Shown here: positions 1 through 10,800 of the stretch, piece after piece
Layout: each line of letters starts with the position of its first letter
Position numbering within the stretch: position 1 is the first letter of the stretch
NCBI GenBank assembly: GCA_003255065.1
Contig: QAOA01004878.1
Span: 1-64,000, forward strand
Length of the DNA stretch: 64,000 bases
Direction: 5' to 3'
From: Cercis canadensis
Taxonomy: Eukaryota > Streptophyta > Magnoliopsida > Fabales > Fabaceae
Position numbers and translations under genes: made by a program
Notes under the pieces: generated by a model
Told to the model about the DNA's origin: nothing
Seen by the model: the letters and a program-made list of their open reading frames with translations, nothing else
Databases searched by the model: none

Positions 1-1066
1 TGCAGCAGATATGTGGGCCTATCTGAAGAAGATCTACAGTCAGAATCACACTGCTCGCGGATTCCAGCTTGAACATGAAATTGCCATTTTTCAACAGGGC
101 AGTCTCTCTATCTCTGAATTTTACTCTCATTTCATGAATCTTTGGGCTGAATACACTGTCATAGTCTATGAAAACTTAACTCCTGGAGGTCTTTGTTCAG
201 TCCAATCAGTTCATGAAACTACTAAACGTGATCAATTTCTTATGAAATTGCGATCTGAATTCGAAGGTGTCAGGTCTGTCCCTTCATTGGATGCATGCCT
301 CAATGATTTGTTTCGTGAGGAACAACGCCTCCTCACTCAAACCACCATGGAACAACAAAAATCCACCTCTGTTCCAGTGGTGTATGCAGCAAAAGGCAGG
401 CCAAGAGGACGGGACATGAGCGCGGTTCAATGTTTTGCTGCAAAGGATTTGGCCATTTTGCTTCCAACTGCCCAAACAAATTCTGCAGTTACTGTAAAAA
501 GGATGGACATATTATCAAAGAATGTCCAACCAGACCACCCAAGAGATCTGCAACAGCCTTTACTGCCTCAGTTGGTTCTTCTACTCCTAGTAGTTCTACG
601 AATACAGCATCTGTGCAACAAAATGCTTCTGCCTCTGTTCAAACTTTGACTCCTGAAATGGTTCAACAAATTATCATTTCAGCATTCTCTGCTGTAGGAC
701 TCTCAGGTAAACCTTTTTCTACCTCTTTTCCTTGGTACTTTGACTCTGGGGCTTCCAACCATATGACAAACAATGCTCATTTCCTTACTAATGTTACCAA
801 ATATTCTGGAAATCTCAAGATTCATACTGCTGATGGCAACCCTTTACCTATCACAGCCACTGGTGATATTTCTTCATCTTTAACTGATGTTTTTGTCTCT
901 CCCGATCTCACAAGTAATATTATTTCTGTTGGTCAATTAGTTGACAATAATTGTCGGGTAAAATTCTCAAAATCTGGTTGTCTTGTGCAGGATCAACAAT
1001 CAGGGAAGATGATCGCGAAGGGGCCTAAAGTTGGACGCCTTTTCCCACTCCCTTTCTCTTTGTCTA
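1..1066 (+). pseudogene. Ty1/copia gag-protease fragment, frameshifted, cut at both ends
   Basis: This is the 5' coding part of a copia retrotransposon, entered from the left window edge. The first reading frame (from base 2 to about 430) resembles copia gag (UBN2/Retrotran_gag type). Near base 430 the reading moves to another frame, consistent with loss of one base in a T-run. That frame carries two CX2CX4HX4C zinc knuckles (CFCCKGFGHFASNC and CSYCKKDGHIIKEC) and then the aspartic protease motif FDSGASNHM at about 740-770. Similarity continues through the start of the GAG-pre-integrase region and stops at about 1066, where the LTR of an opposite-strand element begins. Integrase and reverse transcriptase of this element are not in the window. 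It is non-functional as assembled. The family assignment is secure; the exact left boundary is outside the window. Confidence 0.85.
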
Positions 1067-1247
1067 TGTTATTTCTGGTAAAACAGTATGTATTTCATTC
1101 ATAGGACCATCATATATATACATAGGCTAGCCCCTATAATCAAGCTATCTAATTCCTATAATTACGCTTCCTATAATTAAGCTATATTACCATATTTACA
1201 TCCTATAACAGCTATCTAGAATCTTTCCATATTTACATTCTATAACA
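1067..1247 (-). repeat. Solo-visible 3' LTR of the minus-strand copia element
   Basis: This 181-bp block starts with TGTTAT and ends with ATAACA on the plus strand, the perfect short inverted termini (TG...CA) expected of an LTR. It lies directly after the polypurine tract and stop codon of the minus-strand pol. Its interior is AT-rich with several near repeats of CCTATAATTA. No second copy was found in the window, so the partner 5' LTR is missing or hidden by the gap at 4509. Confidence 0.72.
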
Positions 1248-1258
1248 CTCCCCCTCAA
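1248..1258 (-). other. Polypurine tract of the copia element
   Basis: On the minus strand this reads TTGAGGGGGAG immediately before the LTR and overlaps the TGA stop of pol (1255-1257). Plus-strand DNA priming at such a purine run next to the 3' LTR is standard for copia elements, and the position supports the LTR call. Confidence 0.7.
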
Positions 1259-4200
1259 GGTGGAGCATAGATGTTAATCATGCCCATCTTGTTACAAATG
1301 TAATCAATGCGGGCTCCATTCAAGGCTTTTGTAAAGATGTCTCCCAACTGGTCTTCTGTTGGTACATATCCTGTACTAATGAGCTTCTCTTCAATCTTTT
1401 CACGAACAAAGTGACAGTCGATCTCAATATGTTTAGTGCGTTCGTGAAACACAGGATTTGATGCAATGTGAAGAGCAGCTTGGTTGTCACACCATAGCTT
1501 TGCTGGTAGTGAGAGCTCAAAGCCAACTTCTTTCAATAGTTGGTATATCCATACAATCTCACATACTGAGTTTGCCATAGATCTGTACTCTGATTCTGCA
1601 GTAGATCGGGAGACTACATTTTGCTTCTTACTCTTCCATGAAACCAGGTTCCCTCCCACAAAGACACAATAGCCAGTAGTGGATCTCCTATCATCCTTGC
1701 ACCCTGCATAGTCTGCATCAGAATAGGCCTCAATCATGCCAGAGAAACATTCTACCTTAGTGTGTCCATGATGCCCATAAAATAATCCACGTCCTGGAGC
1801 TCCTTTCAAGTAACAAAGAATTTGTTCTAGGAGCGCCCAATGGTTAACTGTCGGAGAGGACATAAAGCGGCTGACAACACTGACCGAATACGCAATGTCG
1901 GGACGAGTCACTGTAAGATAATTCAACTTCCCCACAAGTCTCCTATACCTCTCAGGATCATGAAATGGTTCACCATCATCCTTTGCAGGCTGTATGTTAG
2001 GAGTCATTGGGGTACTACATGGCTTAGCCCCTACTTTTCCTGTTTCTTTCAGCAAGTCAAGAACATACTTCCTTTGGGACAAGAAGATCCCCTTCTTGTT
2101 TCTCATGACTTCGACCCCTAGAAAGTATTTCAAAGGTCCCAAATCCTTTGTCTGAAAATGGGAGTGCAAGAAGGTCTTGAGACCAGATATGCCTGAACTA
2201 TCACTCCCAGTGATCACAATATCATCAACATATACCGCAAGTAGAATGATGCCACCCTTAGATCGCCTGTAAAACACTGTGTGATCAGACTTGCTTTTCT
2301 TCATTCCATATTTCAAAACAACTTGACTAAACCTGCCAAACCACGCTCGAGGGCTCTGTTTAAGACCATACAACGACTTCCGAAGCTGACATACTTTCCC
2401 ATACTCCCCCTGAGCAACAAACCCAGGTGGTTGCTCCATATAGACCTCTTCTTNGATCAGCAAACGAACTGAGGTAAGCTTGGCAACAGGAGAAAACGTA
2501 TCGGAGTAATCAATACCATAAGTCTGAGCATAGCCTTTTGCAACAAGACGGGCTTTCAGGCGGGCCACAGAACCATCAGGATTGACTTTAACTGTAAATA
2601 CCCATTTGCACCCAATAGCTTTCTTGCCGATAGGTAAATCCACTAATGTCCAAGTGCCATTATGATCAAGAGCATTCATCTCTTCGATCATGGCATCACG
2701 CCACCCAGGATGGGCCAAAGTTTCACGAACTGTTTTAGGAATGGATACAGAGTCTAGCTTGGCCAAAAAAGAATAAGAAGGAGAAGACAGGTGATCATAG
2801 GAAACAACTGAAGCAATAGGATAAGTACACTGACGTTTACCTTTTCGAAGAGCAATGGGAAGGTCAGAAGTAGGAGCACTGGAGGCCGGATCTGGCGACG
2901 AAGCAGATGGTGAAGGACATGAATCTGAACCGGCATTTGGAGGTTGCCGTCAAGTGTAAACATGGACAATAGGGGGCCGAGTAGACTCTGGAGGAGGTGC
3001 ATGAGGATCTGTAGGAGGTGCAGGAGTATCTGTAGGAGGTGCAGAATAAGGAACAATATAAACCAACAAATCATCATCCTCCCCCTGACTATGGGAAGGG
3101 GAGGAATGAGAGAAGAAAGGAATGTCTTCTTGGAAGGTGACATCGGGAGAGACAAGGTAACGATGAAGAGTGGGAGAGAAACACCGATAACCTTTTTGGA
3201 GACGAGAATAACCAAGGAAGACACATTTAAGGGACTTAGGGTCTAACTTAGTGACTTGGGGCCGGGTATCGCGAACAAAGCAGGTACTGCCAAACATGCG
3301 GGGGGCAATAGGGAACATAGGTTTAGATGGAAAAAGAACAGAATAGGGAATTGCCCCATTGAGAACTGAAGATGGCATTCGATTAATTAAAAAACAAGCT
3401 GTAGAGACAGCATCCGCCCAAAAAGGTTTAGGAACATTCATTTGGAACAAAAGAGCTCGGGCAACCTCAAGGAGATGCCGATTCTTTCGTTCAGCAACTC
3501 CATTCTGAGCGGGTGTGTCAACACAGGAGGACTGATGAAGAATGCCATGCTGAAGCATATAAGACTGAAAGGAAGCAGATAGGTACTCCTTAGCATTATC
3601 ACTTCTCAGGGTTTGAACAGAAACATTAAATTGTGTTTTTATTTCGGCACAAAAGGCACAAAAATATGAAAAGACCTCAGAACGATTTTTCATTAAATAT
3701 AACCATGTAACACGAGAGTAGTCATCAACAAAGGTAACAAAATACTTAAAACCAGTTTTGGATAAAATTGGACAAGGACCCCAAACATCAGAATGTACTA
3801 ACTCAAATGGAGACGCAGCTCGTTTATTGACTCTAGACCCTAAGGGAACACGATGATGTTTGGCAAACTGACACGACTCACAATGCAAAGACGATAAATG
3901 ACAAAACTGAGGATAAAGCTGCTTGAGCGCTTGAAGAGACGGATGACCCAAACGACAATGCACCTCAAATGGAGACAAGGAACTAGAACACGCTAAGGAT
4001 CTCGGCACCTGAATATCCAGTACATAGAGGCCTCCGGATTCATGTCCTTTACCAATAATCTGTTTCGTCGTAAGATCCTGAAAAAGACAATAATCAGGAA
4101 AGAATGAGACACTACAGTTCAAGCTACGAGTGAGTTTACTAACGGAAATCAGATTAAATGAAAAATTAGGTACACTCAACACTGAGGGCAAAGAAATAGA

Positions 4201-4508
4201 TGGTGTGAGGTTAATAGTGCCAGAACCAAGGACATTAGGGGTAGACCCATCAGCTATAGTCACATGAGATGAAGAAGCATGGTTACGGAAGGTTGAGAAA
4301 AGGTTAGGATTACCTGTCATGTGGTCTGATGCACCTGAATCAATGACCCACTTGGATGACGAAGAGAGAAGACATGTAGGGGATTTACCTGTATCAGCAA
4401 AGACAGCAGTCGAAGCAGGAGATTTCAGTGATTCCTGGTACTGAGTAAACTGGGCAAAGTCATCGGCAGAGACCGTAACAGTCTTATCAGACGATAAGGC
4501 AACATGCG
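1255..4508 (-). pseudogene. Copia pol polyprotein (PR-INT-RT-RNase H), one stop codon
   Basis: A single reading frame runs from 4508 down to 1255 with one internal stop, TGA at 2950-2952, next to a low-complexity proline/serine linker between integrase and RT. The two halves are in the same frame, so there is no frameshift. In order it shows protease VIDSGASDHMTG; the integrase HHCC zinc region (HCRLGHPS... CESCQFAKHH); integrase core aspartates and glutamate (HSDVWGP, DDYSR, RSDNAKEY, QNGVAERKNRHLLE); RT motifs ([33 protein letters not shown]); and RNase H (YSDADYAGCKDDRRSTTGY, STAESEYRSMA, CDNQAALHIASNPVFHERTKHIEID). An n at 2454 sits where about two dozen conserved RT residues are missing, which looks like a small assembly gap rather than a deletion. 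The stop could be a C-to-T change of CGA. Recent insertion is likely, given how little decay there is. Confidence 0.88.
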
Positions 4509-4509
4509 N

Positions 4510-7244
4510 CAAAACCAAGCATACGCATTGCTGCAGCAGGACAGTGAGATACTTTCACCCCTGCCCTTGAAAAGAAAGAGATCTGAAAATGTGTTGTAAT
4601 AATAATTACTGATCATCACACTATACAGAGAGATAAGTTTCAAATATTCCTAGGGAACAGTCAGTTTATCCCCTGGTATGCATTGTCATTTCCCCTTCAT
4701 TCCCCCTTTCTATTTTTTGTTGCCTGACTTCATTAGCTTGGTTGGTTCAAGTTTACTGATATGGACACACACCTCAAGAAGCTTTGCTTATTCTTTTCAT
4801 AGACTATGAAGTAAAACTTAAAGGAAAACACACATGCAGGTCAAAAACACAGTTTCAACAGAAAACCCTGGCTTCAAGGCAAAGGAAAAGGTATGGTGTG
4901 GCAAAGAAAAAGGCCAAAAATATTTTTTTCCCATAAAATCCACAGTAACATCAACACAGGGGACCAGTACTTGTCAATAATAAAATCTGCATAACCGAAG
5001 TAAGCCTTGTTGGAAGGGTAAAAGAAGGTTATAGTGGGAATAAATACCTCACTATCATTGACCCAAACTGTATGAGCTGCCAACAGATTGTTTTGCAAGA
5101 ATTCTATCTTCTCCAAGTAAGTAACAGTTCCATGATTTACTTTGTGAACATCCATGACAAGTTGATTCTCATATGGTATCTCTGCAACATGCTAAAAATT
5201 GCCAACTTCAACTCAATCTATTTCAATTATCAAATGGCATTTTAGAAGTAAAAAGTTGATGCTATAGAAGAGTCTTATTTCAAACTTAAGAATGGCCCTG
5301 CAAACACCTACACATTAAAATATGTATTTAGCCAAAACGTGCAGGGAAAAATTTTTAGAACGAATGGAATACTAAATTAAGGAACTTTTAAACCATGTTG
5401 GTTTTCCAAAGTTAGTTTTCTGATCTCAAAATTAGAAGAAATGGGAATGCTACCAGAGGCTTTATATGAAATCTGCTGTTATATTGATTCCATGAAGAAA
5501 CTTGACTTTGATGTACAGCAACTAATATTCTTGGTTTTAGTTTCACTTCTCAGGTTGAATAATAGAAAACTTGCATAACAAAGTCCTTTTTAGAAGAAAA
5601 TTAATCTTTCTAAAATTGTTTTGTAAAGGATGTTACTCTTGCTCAAAATCACTACCTATTGAACTCCATTAGCTATGCATACACTTTGCAAGCAAGTGCA
5701 CATGGACATAAAATTTTATACACACACACTGACACAAGGATCAATACCATGTGTATCCCTGTTTTCAGTTCTCTTGCAGCATCTCTTGTCTCGATAAGTA
5801 AGCGGTCAGTAGAATTCATGACTTGCCTAATTCCAAACCACACTCTGATGCGCCCTTCGGCTGTGTTATGGTGCTTCTCATAATTCTCCTTTTGAGACTG
5901 CAGAACAAATCAAGGAAAATGAGTACGGAAAAGTAATTTGCCAATCCAGTCAGCAGCTACAACACAAATCAACTAACCTGAAAGCTTCCAAAAATCCAAA
6001 ACATATCCAAATTTTCATTTTGCAAAAAGATACTCTAGTGAAGAACAATTGTAAAAGTTAAATTTGGCCTTGCCAGATTTGTCTGGAAACAGAGTTATGG
6101 TAAGTCTAAATAAGCTTAATCTTAAAAAAGGGTATAATATTTCAAACATTAATCAACCAGTTTAGACCTGAATACAATCAGCCGTAGTTCGAGCGGCCCA
6201 AGATGATGGCAAACCCTCACCAGCATCCATGGTTGACTGGGTTAAACAGGCACGTAAGCCCAGTAACTCCACTGCTCTAGCCATCCCAGAAACATGTTGC
6301 CCACCAGCTTCAGCAAAGCATGTTACCTGAATTTAGGAAGCGGGGAAAAAAAGAAAGAGAAAACTCAATCTCAATATCAACAAAAAAACAAAGAACTCAA
6401 CTAAAAAAATTCAAAGGCAAAATTGGAAAAGCTTACACCGGAGTGAATGAGTTCGATCCCACAAAGTAGAGTGGAAATGTAAGAATCCTCTTCAGTCATG
6501 TTGGATTCATAGGGCCAAATGCGACCATGCAACCAGGTCATTAAATCAACATCATCGGCTATGCCTCTAGCCAATTGTTGAGAAGTGTGAACATGCGTAT
6601 TAATGAATCCTAGTAGCAATGCCAATGATCGGATAGCTAATTAGTAAACTTAATTTCAGATTCATGGTTTGATTGGTTCGATAAACCTTTAGCCAATATT
6701 CATCATATATATTAATTAGTAGATGAGAAGATTATTAAAACAAGATAAAATACAAATGTTAATTATTTGCTTTAAGGTACTTTGAGCGTGTTTAGAACCC
6801 TTAGAAACTAGGACTTCAATTCAATTGAATTGCAGTTTCTTTTTTTTTTTTTTTCTTTTCAGATTTGAATAGATATTTAATTCAATTTACAGCACTCGGA
6901 AAAAGCTATTTCTCTTCTGCTTTCTGAAGTTGTAAACGACGAAATGCAAATTGAAATTCCTTAGAAAAGAAATGGAGCATGGAACTAGAAAGAAGCAGGT
7001 GTAGAGAGAGAGAGATGAGATAAAGACCAGGGAGTAAGATCTGGCCGTGGAGGTCGATAATCTGATTATGGGAGATGAGACTCAAAGCAGAGAATTGATG
7101 AAGAATATTGGAAGATGGACCAATGGCTACCATTTGATCTCCTGCAATCACTATTGCACCATCCCTAAAGACTCGCCTTTGCTCGTCCATGGTTACAATA
7201 AAACCATTGTACAGTATGGTCACTGCCTTGGACTCTCTCTCCAT
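4510..7244 (-). CDS. Amidohydrolase (ATZ/TRZ-like deaminase family), 3' part missing
   Basis: Exons on the minus strand: 7244-7028, 6609-6437, 6326-6168, 5897-5748, 5191-5048 and 4582-4510; the frame is continuous across all five junctions. The protein is a metal-dependent hydrolase similar to bacterial 5-methylthioadenosine/S-adenosylhomocysteine deaminases and chlorohydrolases of the TrzN/AtzB group. Features seen: an N-terminal beta-sandwich start (VTMDEQRRVFRDGAIVI), the metal-binding HxH at residues 78 and 80 (NTHVHTSQQ), HVAE at about 234-237, LLAAHTVWV, and VSHCPAAAMRML in exon 6. About 305 residues are present. Related plant proteins are near 470-480, so the C-terminal third, including the last metal-binding aspartate region, is missing. 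Exon 6 is cut in mid-codon at the n at 4509, where copia sequence begins. The substrate in plants is not clear. ATG 7244 was chosen because further upstream in frame only a GTG is available. The intron pattern argues against recent bacterial transfer. Confidence 0.85.
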
Positions 7245-7384
7245 GCTCTCCAATACAACACACCTCAATTGTCTCACTGATTTCGGACCAGCTTTCCGCA
7301 GATACGCCCGTGCTTCTCAATAAGTAAAGCTACTACATATTTTAACGATTTTTTTAAAAAACATAGATGGTAATATATTTTTCG

Positions 7385-7896
7385 TTTAATTGTAATTTTA
7401 ATCTTTTTATTTTAACAACTTGATGTTTTTTATTTAAAAGATAACAATTTAGTATATTTATATTTATAAAATATGTAATTTTAGTTATGTTGTTATTTCT
7501 CAAGTCTAGTTTAAAGTATAAAGTATTCTAATTTACAATTTTACCGTTCAGGTTCAATAGTTAAGTATTGTAAATTTTTTCACAAAATTTTAGTTTGATC
7601 TAATGGTATGACTTAACCCAAAATACCAAAAATAAAAGTTTTCATCTAACCTCAGCTATAGATTTATTTACCGTTAAATCAAACTAAACTTTTATAGGAG
7701 AGGTTCACAATATGTATATTTTCAATTTAAATGGTGTGATTATGAATCAGATAATTTTACACATTAAAATATATCTAAAAAAATTTGACTTAAAGATCAA
7801 ATTACTAAAATTACATATTTTATGAATATAAATGAACTAAATAGTTATTTTTAAACAAGAATGACGAAAAAAATTTAAGTTATTAAAATAAAAAAA
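7385..7896. repeat. Foldback MITE-like element, copy 1 of a two-copy family
   Basis: The left end (TTTAATTGTAATTTTAATC...) is mirrored on the opposite strand by the right end at about 7790-7896 over roughly 110 bp, including the shared core AAAATATGTAATTTTAGT. An inner pair around ACCGTT and TTGATCTAATGG / ACCGTTAAATCAAACT extends the hairpin. A second divergent copy is at 48717-49256. The right terminus is cut by an n at 7897, so no target-site duplication can be read here. No coding capacity is seen. The superfamily is not determined. Confidence 0.7.
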
Positions 7897-7972
7897 NAGA
7901 GTGAGAGCCACGAGAACCAGGGATGGGAATGGGAGATTCTATATTTTTCAGCTAAAAAGTAAAAGAAAGGAA

Positions 7973-8217
7973 CCCCCCCCCCCTCCCACCACCCCCCTAT
8001 CTCCAAACGTCCATCTTCCTCTTCTCCATTTAAAAAATGTTTTTTGATGAACAAGAGCTATCATTGCCAAGGAATGAACACTAGGTGTTTGTGAGAATGC
8101 ATGAGAGAGAGAGAGAGAGAGAGAAAGAAAAATAATTGAAGAGTGGGGGAGCACTGCTAACAAATAAAAAAGATTCAATGCTTCTCTGCTAACACATAAA
8201 AAAGAATCTATCACTGC
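7973..8217. other. C-rich tract and (GA)n microsatellite region
   Basis: A run of about 10 C followed by further C-rich sequence lies at 7973-7997, and a (GA)n microsatellite at about 8103-8126. The minus-strand reading downstream of the NIP7 homology (8217 down to about 8150) is not NIP7-like. It contains a partly duplicated copy of the GCATTGAATCT segment, so the break is probably linked to a small local duplication. Confidence 0.55.
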
Positions 8218-8481
8218 CAATAGATTCAATGCTTGAACAGTGAGGTGGAAACTGCTTGCCTGGGTGTATTTTCCGATGCAGATGTCTAAAGAAACCAAAT
8301 TCGGTCGAGCTACGTTGGTGGCTCACTTGACGAAAGCCTCGCTGACATAGTAGATCTTGTTCTTGTGAAGGCGGAAGCAGTAGCGACCAGGGTTCTCAAT
8401 GATGTTCTTGAGGTTGTTGCCGACCAATTTGAAAAGCTTTTCGAACACTGTAGTGGTCTCAATTTCTTCCAAAGGTCTCAT
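8218..8481 (-). pseudogene. NIP7: NIP7-like ribosome biogenesis factor, truncated pseudogene
   Basis: Reading from ATG 8481 on the minus strand gives MRPLEEIETTTVFEKLFKLV and then the conserved NPGRYCFRLHKNKIYYVSEAFVK. A TGA stop follows at the position where the family has arginine, and the same frame then continues TNVARPNLVSLDICIGKYTQ and SSFHLTVQALNLLA before similarity ends near 8218. NIP7 is a nucleolar protein of about 180 residues needed for 60S subunit assembly; only its N-terminal half is recognisable. A short stretch before NPGRY is also missing compared with family members. No introns interrupt the homology, which fits a processed copy, although the start of the gene may naturally lack introns here. 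The stop (CGA to TGA), the internal deletion and the loss of the C-terminal PUA domain make it non-functional. I recognised this by family memory, not by database search. Confidence 0.82.
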
Positions 8482-8634
8482 TTTTCCTCAAAATTTTACC
8501 CCCTTTCCTCACCCTTTGTATCGTTCTTAAACTCATGCTCCTGGAGCAGTAGAGAGATAAGGATAAAAGGGTGAGGGGGATTGAAAATGTTGATGAAGGC
8601 TTGTGGGATGTTTGAGAGCGCGATACAGCTATAC

Positions 8635-8827
8635 ATGTATGCGGGTTCTTCGGTTCGGTTTGGGCCAACTGCGGTTTGGGAAATGAAAATCGTAGGCCGA
8701 ACCACAAATATGCGGGTTTGCATTTTAGAAACCGAACCATATTGTGCGGGTTGAACCACACGTTGGTTGAGGTCTGGTTAGGTTGTGCAGGTTATGCGGT
8801 TTGAACCGCCCACTGAACACCCTTAGT
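8635..8827. repeat. Probable non-autonomous hAT-like repeat (CGGTTCGG/GCGGTTTGAACCGC-rich)
   Basis: The segment is rich in GGTTCGGTTTGG, GCGGGTTTG and GCGGTTTGAACCGCCCA words. On the minus strand its right end reads CTAAGGGTGTTCAGTGGGC. Ends of the form AGGGGTGTTCA next to C/G-rich GGTT repeats are typical of plant hAT-derived repeats. I could not define a matching left terminus or an 8-bp target duplication, so class and limits are tentative. Confidence 0.4.
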
Positions 8828-10800
8828 ATTGACTACAGATTAGAGTGAGAATAGAAAAAAGTGTAAATAATTATAAATTTGATTAGAAATTTTCTAAATT
8901 TGCAAAGTTGCCCAAGTTCATTAAACAAAAGCAAGCAAGGAAAAAAACGCAAAGGTGGGTCTAAAACCCGTTTTTTGTGTGTTTAGGGGAAGAAGGTGCT
9001 TCTATTTTTTGGTTTTCTTTTCCTTTTTTTCTTTTAGTTTTTTCTCATGCCCTTTTTTTATATTAAACAAATGAGATTTCTTAGATATTTTTAGTATTTA
9101 TGTAGTATATTTTACTATATAAAAATAATTAATATATGAATAACTTGTATACAAGTCAACTAGTTTTAAGTTTGTTTGAAAAAATAAGATAAATTATATT
9201 TATATCCAATAAAATANTCAAAAAAAATATGAAAATTACATATATTTATTACATCAATATAGTATGTCATACTCATGTGGTATCATAAAATCTCTGTAAA
9301 AAATTATATAATTAAATTTATCTTTTTCTCTCTCTCAATCACTTCTCCTCTCCCTCTTTTTCTCTTTCTCAAGTCAACGTGTCTCTTTTTCTCTTTCTCT
9401 GTCTTGAATTATTTTAACGTGTCTCTATAGGACATGCTAGATCGATTCAGCGTGTCCTTAAGGAACACGATGAAATCATTTTAGCATGTTCATTATTTCT
9501 CATGTCCTCTAACTTCAATTAATCAACACACTACTTTAATTTAAGTGTGTGTTTTAATGACACGTTAAAATCATTTTAAAGTTTCTTTACAGAAAATGCT
9601 AAATTGATCCATTGATTGTTTTAGGAACTTGCTACATTTAAACTAGCATTTTAATCATTTCTTAGGCAGCTTTCTGACTTCTTTGGACATGGATTCACTA
9701 CTTCGGTGTAGAGTATTTTTAAGGAAAACACTATATTAAAATAATGTGTGTTGTTTTGTCCATTATCACTTGATTAAAATATTTAAAAATGACTCATTTT
9801 CATAATTAGTTTGAACAGTAACCCTTATACGTTTTTATTATTATTTTTTGTATTATTTTAATAAATTAGCTAGAAACTTGCTATGTTAATAGTTTAATAG
9901 AATTGTTCATTTTTAAACTTAATTGAAAACTTAAAATTTGAAGGATCTAAAAATCTTTATAATGGTAAAATTGAAAAGTTAAATATTTTTTGAGAATGGA
10001 AAAATATTTAGTAAAGTTTTTAAATTTAAAATTTGTAAGTTGAAATCATTTACATTTATGAATATTAAGAAAATGACAACGCGCCTTAATCTATATATTA
10101 ATCGAACACAGTACCTTGATTAACAAATAAAGAATTAGACGTGATGATGACTCATAAGCAGTAGCCCGTGATTATATATTCTGTCATGATATTCTCTTTC
10201 TTAACATGTATTGTTAGGACTAAGGACAGCTGTTAAACGCTGTTTCTTTAATTAAAAACTCCGAGTCAACTTTGAATAAAATAAAGCTTACTGGTTACTG
10301 CCGAACCTTAAGTTGTTGGACATTGTTAAAGAAGTCATCTCTGCATTACGTGGACTGGACTATGGTGCCATCACATTTTTGCCTCAAGACAAAATAATAT
10401 TTTTACATTATTTTTATAGCACCAATTTATATTTACGGAGGTGTATGGTTAGGATTTGATAAAAACAAAAAGTTCAAATGAACTAATAGTGTCAGTTAAA
10501 TTTAAATCAAAAAATTATACAAATATAAAAAGATGTAGAACTAAAATTCTGGGAGAATATTAGTATTACTATTCAGATTAAAAGGCCACCTTATTTCAAT
10601 CTTTAACAAAAAAAATATGTGAAATAGCATTCTAGAATAAGAATTTGACAAAAGTAAATATACTTTTTTTTCCAACAATTTTTTTTATATGTTTTTTCTA
10701 ACAATTTTAAATGTTTAGTTATAACATTTTCCATTATAAATTAATATTTATTTACATTTATCAAGAAAATAGAAGATACTAAACCCTTGATATAAAATAA
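8828..10800. other. AT-rich intergenic DNA with degenerate GTGTCC/GGACAC repeats
   Basis: No coding region is supported. An n lies at 9217. From about 9375 to 9660 the sequence repeats imperfect words such as AACGTGTCTCTATAGGACATGCTA, GCGTGTCCTTAAGGAACACG and ATCATTTTA, alternating in orientation, which resembles decayed non-autonomous transposon sequence. The rest is simple AT-rich DNA. Confidence 0.5.

Larger units (their letters stand above)
1067..4508 (-). mobile_element. Ty1/copia retrotransposon, minus strand: 3' LTR plus pol, 5' part missing
   Basis: Reading on the minus strand, the element shows protease, GAG-pre-integrase, integrase, reverse transcriptase and RNase H, in copia order, then a purine-rich tract and a short LTR. 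The left limit is the LTR edge, which begins TGTTAT on the plus strand and ends ATAACA. The right limit is the single n at 4509. The 5' LTR, primer-binding site and gag are absent from the window, so either the element is truncated or the gap hides them. It sits inside or against the plus-strand copia fragment at 1-1066, which suggests nested insertion. Immediately beyond 4509 the sequence is exon 6 of an amidohydrolase gene, so the element is also at the break of that gene. Confidence 0.88.

Noticed and set aside
4510..7244. Horizontal transfer of a bacterial deaminase
   Set aside because: Although the family is bacterial-like, the gene has five ordinary plant introns, and I know similar proteins in many plants.
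8365..8574. Plus-strand frame containing TRVLNDVLEVVADQFEKLF
   Set aside because: It is the reverse strand of the NIP7 pseudogene fragment; the minus strand gives a known protein.
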